From NCBI GenBank assembly GCA_002479805.1, contig DLPB01000011.1, positions 72,720 to 117,109 on the forward strand: DNA of 44,390 bases, read 5' to 3'. Position 1 is the stretch's first letter. Each line of letters opens with the position of its first letter. This DNA comes from Micrococcales bacterium UBA7469 (GTDB lineage: Bacteria > Actinomycetota > Actinomycetes > Actinomycetales > Microbacteriaceae). Below, one piece after another: positions 1 through 6,030 of this stretch. The notes under the pieces were generated by a model. That model was not told where the DNA came from, did not search any database, and saw only the letters and a list, made by a program, of their open reading frames with translations. The translations under genes were made by a program, and so were the position numbers.

Positions 1-527
1 CGCAGGTCGGCAACCGTGGAGAGTAGCTGCTGAGCATCTTGCTCGGCAGGATCCTGCTGATTCTCTTGGACGTCCTGCCACATCACAAACTCGGTAGGAC
101 CTTTGGCAAATGGCAACGCGGTGTTCTTTGGCTTGCGGACAAACAGTTCGCTGAGCTCCCAGTCGCCACGCTTGTTTTTCTCGATAGCGAAGTCTTCGAT
201 GGTGGCATCGCCGCTACCGTCCAAGAGCGTTACCTTGCGACCTAAAATCTCAGCGATTGCGCGCACCTCTTGGCCGCGCTGCGAGAACCGGCGCAAATCG
301 ATAAAGCCATTGGTCATTAGCTGCCCAGGAGCGATTGCAGTCACTCGGGTGACCGGCAGGAACACCCTTCTTCGGCCTGAGATCTCAATCACGAATCCAG
401 TAGCGCGCGGTGGCAGAGTCTTGCGGTACGCCATCAGAACGTCAATGACTTTTCCGACTCGGTCACCGAGTGGGTCAAAGACGCCACAGCCCGCCAATCT
501 TGCTACGAATACTCTGGTTGCGCTCAC
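1..527 (-). CDS. MgtE-like intracellular-domain protein (N-terminal part)
   Basis: The gene runs off the left edge, so only about 175 N-terminal residues are visible. The start is GTG at 527, with AAGG 8 bases upstream; an in-frame TTG 21 bases further upstream is a weaker alternative. The protein opens VSATRVFVARLAGCGVFDP, followed by LGDRVGKVIDVL and a beta-rich stretch typical of a PRC-barrel, then a second barrel-like repeat (IAEILGRKVTLLDGSG). This resembles actinobacterial proteins related to MgtE N-terminal and CBS domains (Rv1232c-like), which often sit beside a YflT-type stress protein, as here. They lack the MgtE membrane domain in many species, and whether this one transports magnesium cannot be judged from the visible part. 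It is divergent from the next gene, with 47 bases between starts. Confidence 0.7.
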   Translation of the reverse strand, partial: MSATRVFVARLAGCGVFDPLGDRVGKVIDVLMAYRKTLPPRATGFVIEISGRRRVFLPVTRVTAIAPGQLMTNGFIDLRRFSQRGQEVRAIAEILGRKVTLLDGSGDATIEDFAIEKNKRGDWELSELFVRKPKNTALPFAKGPTEFVMWQDVQENQQDPAEQDAQQLLSTVADL

Positions 528-574
528 AGAGATAACCTTATTCGTCAAAAGCAAACTTCTGGCAAAATGCTTGC

Positions 575-1090
575 ATGACAGATGCCCAGCCCAAGGACAA
601 AAACCGTCGAACTTCCCCCTCGGTTCCACGTGGTCACTCGCTCGGTGAGTTCCCAAACTATCAAGATGCCACCCAATTGGTTGAGCGCTTGATCGCCGGT
701 GATTTTGCACCAAACAAAATCAGCATCATTGGTCACGACCCGGTTCTGGTTGAGCGAGTGCGCTCTCGCCTGGGCTACGGAAGAGTCGCGCTCTCTGGAG
801 CTGTGACTGGTTTTTGGATTGGTTTGATCTTTGCGCTGCTTTTAGGCACCGGTATCGAAGTCACGCCGGAAGGTGGCGTCAACTACCTACCGCAGCAGTT
901 CTTCTCGGTCCTGGTGGTTGGCGCTGGCCTCGGAATGCTGTTTCAGGTGATTCGCTTTTCAGCCACCAAAAACAAGCGTTCCTTCTTGTCATCGCAGATG
1001 CCAATCGCAACTCGCTATGAGGTAATCGTCCCGGATGCAGATGCGCTAAACGCTTTGAAGATCCTGGGGCTAGCCGGCAGCTCCGAGTAG
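575..1090 (+). CDS. General stress protein, YflT/17M-like membrane protein
   Basis: A 171-residue protein. An N-terminal alpha/beta segment (residues about 23-60, with EFPNYQDATQLVERLIAG and ISIIGHD) matches the YflT/general stress protein 17M fold. Two hydrophobic segments follow, at about 72-95 and 108-128, then a short beta segment ending with RYEVIVPDADAL. This architecture is common in actinobacterial 'general stress protein' genes near MgtE-like genes. The function is unknown; a cytoplasmic-face membrane role is inferred. There is no Shine-Dalgarno; CAAAAT at 563-568 lies 6 bases before the ATG, which fits a leaderless transcript. The 3' end overlaps the convergent aminopeptidase gene by 21 bases. 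Confidence 0.72.
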   Translation: MTDAQPKDKNRRTSPSVPRGHSLGEFPNYQDATQLVERLIAGDFAPNKISIIGHDPVLVERVRSRLGYGRVALSGAVTGFWIGLIFALLLGTGIEVTPEGGVNYLPQQFFSVLVVGAGLGMLFQVIRFSATKNKRSFLSSQMPIATRYEVIVPDADALNALKILGLAGSSE

Positions 1091-2467
1091 TTCCTGGGCA
1101 TACCAAGCCTCAAGTTCTTCAGTAGTTCTCGGTAGCGCTGCCGATAGATTCTCGACCCCGTGTTCGGTCACAAGCACATCGTCTTCGATTCTCACGCCGA
1201 TTCCTCTGAACTCTGGCGGAACGCTCAGGTCATTAGCGTGGAAATAGAGACCCGGTTCAATTGTGAAAACCATGCCCGGCTCCAAAATGCCATCCTGATA
1301 CATCTCACGCCTAGCCTGAGCGCAGTCGTGCACATCCATGCCTAGGTGGTGGCTGGTGCCGTGCACCATGTAGCGCCGGTGGTGCTGATTCTCTGGCTTC
1401 AGACTCTCCTCGAGTGATACCGGCAAGAAGCCAAACTCCGAGACCTTTTGGGCAATAACCTCGATTGCCGCATTGTGAATGTCTCGGAACTTGATGCCTG
1501 GCTTGGCAATCGCAAAGGCAGCATCCGATGCCGCCAAAACGGCATCGTAGATTCTCTTCTGGGCGTCGGAGAACTTGCCGCTGACCGGAAGCGTGCGCGT
1601 GATATCTGCGGTGTAGAGCGAATCCAGCTCAACTCCGGCATCCACCAGAATCAGATCAGACTCTCTAACCTCACCGTCATTTCGGGTCCAGTGCAAGGTG
1701 CAGGCGTGAGAGCCGGATGCCGCAATCGTTTCGTAGCCAAGGTCATAACCCTCAAGTCTGGCGCGCGAGAAAAACGCGGTCTCCACGATGCGCTCTCCGC
1801 GGCTGTGGCTTTTGGCTTTTGGAAGGGCCCTTGCCACATCTCCAAAGCCCCGGATGGTGACATTCACGGCCTGACGCATCTGGGCGATTTCGTAGGAGTC
1901 CTTCACAAACCTCAGGGTGGAGAGCGCTTCTATAAGCTTGGCGTTTTTGGTGGTGACCACCTTGTCAAACTTGGCCAAGTGCTTCTCAAGCTTCGCGATG
2001 TCCTCAGTCTCAATGCCGAGCTGGGTCGAGACATCCTCCAGGGATGGTCGTGCACCCACCCAAAATTCACCGATCATCGGATTGGCAAAGAACTCATCGG
2101 AGTTCTTATCTGCAGTTGGCATCAGATAGAGCGTGGATCGAACCTTGGACTTTCTGGCATCAATGACCAGCACTGAGCCTGGCACGGTGGCAGAACCCCA
2201 GCCGGTGAGGTGAGCAAATCCAGAGAATGGGCGATAGCGGTATTCGGTGTCATTCGAGCGCACCTTTGGCTCACCAGCCTCGATGACCAAAACCTTGCCT
2301 TGGAATTGCTTAGCGATTTTCTCGCGCCTGGTTTTGGTGTAGTCGGCAACTTCCCAACGGGTCACTTTGCTGGTTTTGGCATCATCCCAATTCGATGCGA
2401 TGTACTTCAGAAAAGTTTCAGACTGAGGTGTGCGTGAACGATTGGTCGGCTTTGACTTTTTTCCCAT
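1070..2467 (-). CDS. pepP: Xaa-Pro aminopeptidase (aminopeptidase P, M24B)
   Basis: A 465-residue metallopeptidase that removes the N-terminal residue from peptides with proline at position 2. An N-terminal creatinase-like domain (about 1-220) precedes a pita-bread catalytic domain. All dinuclear metal ligands are visible: Asp in LVDAGVELDSLYTADITRT (two Asp), His in GTSHHLGMDVHD, Glu in FTIEPGLYF and Glu in GVRIEDDVLVT. I chose the ATG at 2467 (MGKKSKPTNRS), which gives a normal length. An earlier in-frame ATG at 2509 would extend it over the neighbouring gene's start. The 3' end overlaps the stress-protein gene by 21 bases, and the 5' end is only 17 bases from the divergent PHP gene. GAGAAT lies 6 bases before the start and no clear Shine-Dalgarno is present. 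Confidence 0.93.
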   Translation of the reverse strand: MGKKSKPTNRSRTPQSETFLKYIASNWDDAKTSKVTRWEVADYTKTRREKIAKQFQGKVLVIEAGEPKVRSNDTEYRYRPFSGFAHLTGWGSATVPGSVLVIDARKSKVRSTLYLMPTADKNSDEFFANPMIGEFWVGARPSLEDVSTQLGIETEDIAKLEKHLAKFDKVVTTKNAKLIEALSTLRFVKDSYEIAQMRQAVNVTIRGFGDVARALPKAKSHSRGERIVETAFFSRARLEGYDLGYETIAASGSHACTLHWTRNDGEVRESDLILVDAGVELDSLYTADITRTLPVSGKFSDAQKRIYDAVLAASDAAFAIAKPGIKFRDIHNAAIEVIAQKVSEFGFLPVSLEESLKPENQHHRRYMVHGTSHHLGMDVHDCAQARREMYQDGILEPGMVFTIEPGLYFHANDLSVPPEFRGIGVRIEDDVLVTEHGVENLSAALPRTTEELEAWYAQELLGAAG

Positions 2468-2484
2468 GCCACTATTCTCTACCT
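2468..2484. promoter_or_regulatory. 17-bp divergent start region between pepP and PHP gene
   Basis: Only 17 bases separate the two start codons. TATTCT (2473-2478) is a good -10 hexamer 6 bases before the PHP GTG. On the other strand GAGAAT sits 6 bases before the pepP ATG, covering the same bases. Both messages are therefore inferred to be leaderless, with overlapping promoters that cannot be occupied together. Confidence 0.5.
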
Positions 2485-3354
2485 GTGATCGACCTGCATG
2501 CACACACAAACCATTCGGATGGCAAAGACACCCCCACCGAATTGGTCGAGAACGCAGTTGCAGCCGGTGTTTCTGTGCTGGCGATCACAGATCACGACAC
2601 CGTCTCCGGTTGGGACGAGGCAATCAGCGCGGCAAGTTCACACGGGATTGGATTGATTCCCGGCATTGAAGTCTCGACTCGCGCCCTTACTCCTTCTGGC
2701 CATGGCGTCAGCGTTCACATGCTGGCCTATCTCCCGGATCCAAATAATCAGGATCTGATCAGCGCTTTGGACAAAACCAAAGCCTCGCGCATGATTCGAG
2801 CTCGCGAGATGGTGGCGCGATTGTCAAAGGACTATCCAATTGATTTTGAAATGGTGCTGCAGCAGCTGCCTGAGGGGTCAACCATCGGGCGTCCTGCCAT
2901 CGCAGACGCCCTGGTTGAGTTGAGGATCGTCCCGACTCGCTCCGATGCCTTCACCTCAATACTGCATCGCAGCTCGCCCTATTACGTCTCGGAGGAATCC
3001 CTGGACACCGTCGAGGCGATTCGGTTGATTAGGCAGGCCGGGGGAGTGGGCGTGATGGCGCATCCACTGATTGACTTTCCACCCGGTGCCAAGCGCGAAG
3101 ATCTACCAAGAGCTCACTTTGAGCACTTGATTGAGGCGGGACTCAACGGGCTCGAGGTCGATCATCGAGCCGTTCCGAGTTTGGCAAAGAGTTGGCTTAG
3201 GGACCTAGTGCTCAAACACAACCTAATTGTTACCGGGTCATCCGATTATCACGGTGTTGGAGGCAAGGACAACAAGCTTGGAGAAAACTCCACGGCACCA
3301 GAAATGCTGCAGCGAATAATCGATCAGGCTTCAGGCTTTGAGCCGCTGACATAG
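2485..3354 (+). CDS. PHP-domain phosphoesterase
   Basis: A 289-residue PHP-family metal-dependent phosphoesterase, likely of the type that hydrolyses 3',5'-nucleoside bisphosphates or RNA 5' ends (RNase AM / YciV-like). Metal-binding motifs are clear: IDLHAHTNHSDGK at the N-terminus, AITDHDTVSGW at about 38, a histidine in GVGVMAHPLIDFP, and the terminal SSDYHG. The family normally begins M/V-IDLHxH, so the GTG at 2485 is chosen; the longer in-frame ATG at 2395 would run inside pepP and is rejected. The 3' end overlaps the DEAD-box helicase gene by 31 bases. Substrate is inferred from family only. Confidence 0.85.
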   Translation: MIDLHAHTNHSDGKDTPTELVENAVAAGVSVLAITDHDTVSGWDEAISAASSHGIGLIPGIEVSTRALTPSGHGVSVHMLAYLPDPNNQDLISALDKTKASRMIRAREMVARLSKDYPIDFEMVLQQLPEGSTIGRPAIADALVELRIVPTRSDAFTSILHRSSPYYVSEESLDTVEAIRLIRQAGGVGVMAHPLIDFPPGAKREDLPRAHFEHLIEAGLNGLEVDHRAVPSLAKSWLRDLVLKHNLIVTGSSDYHGVGGKDNKLGENSTAPEMLQRIIDQASGFEPLT

Positions 3355-4634
3355 TTGCGTCTGCGGTTCCGATTGCGCTTCTCGGCTGGCTTTTGGGGTT
3401 CTGACTTTTGCTCGGTCTTTGGCTTGGATTGCTTGACTGGCTCCTTGGTGGAGCGGGCAATGCGACCCTTGGTGCCGGCAGGAATGCCCAGCTCTTCAAA
3501 CAGGTGCGGTGAGTTTGAGTAGGTTTCCATCGGTTCCGGAGTGTTTAGCTCTAGCTCTCGGTTGATGTGCACCCAGCGGGCCATGTCATCCCAGTCCACA
3601 AAGGTAACCGCGACGCCGAGCTTTCCGGCGCGACCAGTTCTTCCAATGCGGTGTAGGTAAGCTTTCTCATCCTCGGGGAGCGAGTAGTTGATGACGTGGG
3701 TCACATCATCAACGTCGATGCCTCGGGCTGCCACCTCGGTGGCGACCAAGATTTCCTTTTTTCCGGAGCGGAAATTAGCCATTGAGCGCTCGCGGGCCTC
3801 TTGGCTCATGTCTCCATGAAGCGGGGTGGCATTGAAGCCGCGGTCGATCAGTTCTTCGGTTAGCTTGGCGCTGGTGCGCTTGGTGCGAACAAAGATCACG
3901 GTCTTCCCGCGACCCTCGGCCTGCAGAATGCGACCCACTACCTCGTCCTTATCTAGCGAGTGTGCGCGGTAAACAAACTGCTTGATATCAGCCTTGGTCT
4001 TGCCCTCGTCTGGATCCTGAACCCGAATGTGAATTGGGCGGTTCTGGTAGCGACGGGCCAGGTTCAAAATTGCTGCTGGCATGGTTGCCGAGAAGAGCAT
4101 GGTTTGACGGCCGGCCGGGGTAAAGCTAAACAGTTTCTCGACATCAGGTAGGAACCCGAGGTCGAGCATTTCGTCGGCTTCATCCAGCACCATGAACTTG
4201 ATCTTTCCAAGATCCAAAAGCTTTTGCTTGGCGAGGTCAATCAAACGTCCCGGGGTGCCGACTACCACCTGGGCTCCAGCTTTGATCTGCGCAACCTGGC
4301 CCTCATAAGCCTTGCCGCCGTAGATGGCTGCAATCTGGGTCGAGCGGTTGGAGGCGGCAAGTTCTAGGTCCTCAGCCACCTGGACAGCGAGCTCTCGAGT
4401 TGGTACCACTACCAGCGCCTGAACGCCGTGCTCCGGGTCTTTACCCAGTGACTGAAGTAGTGGCAGACCAAAGCCCAAGGTCTTGCCAGTTCCAGTCTTG
4501 GCCTGTCCGATGACATCGGTGCCAGATAACGCAACTGGAATAGCTTGTTCCTGAATTGGGAATGGACTGCTGATTGATTTGGAATCTAAAGCGGCACAGA
4601 TGTCTTCATCGATGCCAAGGGAACGAAAGTTCAA
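3324..4634 (-). CDS. DEAD-box ATP-dependent RNA helicase
   Basis: A 436-residue RNA helicase of the RhlE/DeaD type. In order: Q motif (FPIQEQAIP), Walker A (AKTGTGKT), PTRELA, TPGR, DEAD (VLDEADEMLDLGF), SAT (LFSATMP), then the second RecA domain with RGIDVDDV and HRIGRTGRAG. A basic tail (KRNRNRRRN) is a probable RNA-binding extension. It starts at TTG (4634) with GGAGAG five bases upstream, a rare start codon decided by a good ribosome site. Position next to the ferritin-like gene matches rhlE/Rv3211 of mycobacteria. Likely work: ribosome assembly or RNA unwinding. Confidence 0.93.
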   Translation of the reverse strand: MNFRSLGIDEDICAALDSKSISSPFPIQEQAIPVALSGTDVIGQAKTGTGKTLGFGLPLLQSLGKDPEHGVQALVVVPTRELAVQVAEDLELAASNRSTQIAAIYGGKAYEGQVAQIKAGAQVVVGTPGRLIDLAKQKLLDLGKIKFMVLDEADEMLDLGFLPDVEKLFSFTPAGRQTMLFSATMPAAILNLARRYQNRPIHIRVQDPDEGKTKADIKQFVYRAHSLDKDEVVGRILQAEGRGKTVIFVRTKRTSAKLTEELIDRGFNATPLHGDMSQEARERSMANFRSGKKEILVATEVAARGIDVDDVTHVINYSLPEDEKAYLHRIGRTGRAGKLGVAVTFVDWDDMARWVHINRELELNTPEPMETYSNSPHLFEELGIPAGTKGRIARSTKEPVKQSKPKTEQKSEPQKPAEKRNRNRRRNYVSGSKPEA

Positions 4635-4699
4635 GAATTCTCTCCATTGATTTGCCGGTCCCGTTAGTGGGATGCGGTCGCAAGTTATAAGCTTTTCGG

Positions 4700-5458
4700 G
4701 TGTTGGATTGGTTGCGCAGACTCCGCAAGGTGTCCCAGAAGCTTTCGCTCCCCTCGCGTGATGCGAGCTCGGGTAGAAGCCAAATTCAACTCAACCCTGC
4801 CAAGCTTACTCCCTCCGCAGATATCTACCTAGGCCGGCTTGCTCACCTGCTGGTGACCATTGCCGAGCAGTTAGAACTGCAATCGGAGACTGCCGGCGAT
4901 CAAGCGCTTTCGAAAAAACTTCACCTGCTATCGAATAAGTACTACTCCAAGCACTCTGAACTGGTGCCACTGCTCTCCAAATCTGGAGTTGAGGTAAGCC
5001 AGTTAGAAGCGCTGTACGGAACTTCAATCAATCAACTTTTGGAGCGCACCAAGGGCAACGACTTTTACGAAGAGCTGATGCGAAACTACATCGTGTTTGG
5101 CATGCTGGAGGACTCCTACCGCCGCTTGGCCAAGGGCCTCACCCCGGCAAAGCGCTTGAAGGTTGAAGAGTTGCTATTTGCTCAAGAGCTCGAGAAGTTA
5201 GCTCAGTCAACGCTCTTTGGAGCCATCGCTCAGGATTTCAAGCTCGGGCACCGGATGGCTCTTTACGGACGCATGGTGGTGGCCGACGTGTTGCTTGAGG
5301 TTCGCACCTCAGTTAGCTTCGAGAAGGTGCTGCCTTCTGCCAGTTACCGAGACGAGACCGATCGGACCAGGGCGCAATTCAAGGCACTTGAGCCCTATAC
5401 CTCTGAGCTAATTGCCGCACACACCGTGCGAATGGACCAGCTAGGCCTTACCGCCTAG
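4700..5458 (+). CDS. Ferritin-like fold protein (Rv3210c-like, actinobacterial)
   Basis: A 252-residue, mostly helical protein. After a basic, low-complexity first 35 residues come helices with Glu and Glu/His positions (LLVTIAEQLELQ, KYYSKHSELVP, FAQELEKLAQ) that fit a ferritin-like or MiaE-like four-helix bundle. The family sits next to a DEAD-box helicase and near DUF3107 in many actinobacteria (Rv3210c in M. tuberculosis). No biochemical role is established that I can name; a di-metal or RNA-modification role is only a guess. The start is GTG at 4700 with TAAGCT six bases before it and no Shine-Dalgarno; TTG at 4703 is an alternative. It overlaps the convergent small membrane protein gene by 18 bases. 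Confidence 0.7.
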   Translation: MLDWLRRLRKVSQKLSLPSRDASSGRSQIQLNPAKLTPSADIYLGRLAHLLVTIAEQLELQSETAGDQALSKKLHLLSNKYYSKHSELVPLLSKSGVEVSQLEALYGTSINQLLERTKGNDFYEELMRNYIVFGMLEDSYRRLAKGLTPAKRLKVEELLFAQELEKLAQSTLFGAIAQDFKLGHRMALYGRMVVADVLLEVRTSVSFEKVLPSASYRDETDRTRAQFKALEPYTSELIAAHTVRMDQLGLTA

Positions 5459-5740
5459 GCGAATATCAGCCAATTTCTTCTCCTCGGCAGCAGCTCTGGT
5501 CGAATTCAGATAGCGCGTGCCAAGGATGATCGCCGCTGGCATCGCCAGCATCACGATGAACCAAATCCAAGCCTCGTCGTAGTGGAAGCCCAACCAGGTC
5601 AGTAGCAACCAGATCACCGATCCTGAAACCAAGGAAATTCCAGCCGGCACAAAGCTGCCGTAGTGCTCAGATCGCGGCAGCACGAATGGCGCAACCAAGG
5701 CCAAAATTGCGGCGTATGCCAATAGAACCAAGATCTCCAT
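5441..5740 (-). CDS. Small membrane protein, three transmembrane segments
   Basis: A 99-residue protein with three hydrophobic segments at about 3-22, 31-51 and 57-76, then a charged cytoplasmic tail (NSTRAAAEEKKLADIR). I do not recognise a named family. It is the second gene after DUF3107: the stop and start share one base (TAATG), so translation is very likely coupled. Length, membrane topology and reading-frame conservation with the coupled gene support a real gene. Its last 18 bases overlap the ferritin-like gene in the opposite direction. Function unknown. Confidence 0.72.
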   Translation of the reverse strand: MEILVLLAYAAILALVAPFVLPRSEHYGSFVPAGISLVSGSVIWLLLTWLGFHYDEAWIWFIVMLAMPAAIILGTRYLNSTRAAAEEKKLADIRLGGKA

Positions 5741-5964
5741 TAGGCGATAAATCCAACTCTGCGGTTTTGCTCCGCCCCGATTTCAACAAAGGAAATGCTG
5801 GCAACTGGAACCAAGATGGTCTTGCCCTTGTCATCCTCAAATGTCACCAGCTCCTGCTTGGTAGCAAAGGCGTTGGTAACCAACGCCGAGACCTGAGCCG
5901 AACTTAGGTTGGTCTCGAAAGCTAGGTCACGCTGATTCTCGCGAATACCGATTCTGATTTCCAT
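5740..5964 (-). CDS. DUF3107 small protein (TB9.4/Rv3208A-like)
   Basis: A 74-residue soluble beta/alpha protein beginning MEIRIGIRENQRDLAFET and ending ISFVEIGAEQNRRVGF. This is the typical size and pattern of DUF3107, an actinobacterial family known from mycobacterial TB9.4. Its molecular role is not established. A strong Shine-Dalgarno, GGAG four bases before ATG, marks the start. It is the first gene of a two-gene unit with the small membrane protein and is divergent from the adnA-like gene, 66 bases away, as expected from the mycobacterial order. Confidence 0.85.
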   Translation of the reverse strand: MEIRIGIRENQRDLAFETNLSSAQVSALVTNAFATKQELVTFEDDKGKTILVPVASISFVEIGAEQNRRVGFIA

Positions 5965-6018
5965 TGCACTCCTTTATGGATTACTAGGTTACGACATGAA
6001 AAAGTCGCAGGCTGCAAA

Positions 6019-6024
6019 TAGATT
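6019..6024 (+). promoter_or_regulatory. -10 hexamer for leaderless adnA-like gene
   Basis: TAGATT is followed by six bases (TGCTCG) and then the GTG start codon. No Shine-Dalgarno precedes the start, so transcription probably begins at the start codon itself. Confidence 0.5.
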
Positions 6025-6030
6025 TGCTCG

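Noticed and set aside
103..648. 181-codon plus-strand frame across the left edge
   Set aside because: It is antisense to the MgtE-like N-terminal gene and runs into the stress-protein gene; its composition is that of a shadow frame.
1448..2176. 242-codon open frame on the plus strand
   Set aside because: It lies wholly antisense to pepP, whose metal-binding motifs are complete; the frame shows no recognisable motif and no ribosome site.
2395..2484. Longer start for the PHP protein (ATG at 2395)
   Set aside because: The family begins at the IDLHxH motif and the extra 30 codons would overlap the pepP start; the GTG at 2485 has a well-placed -10.
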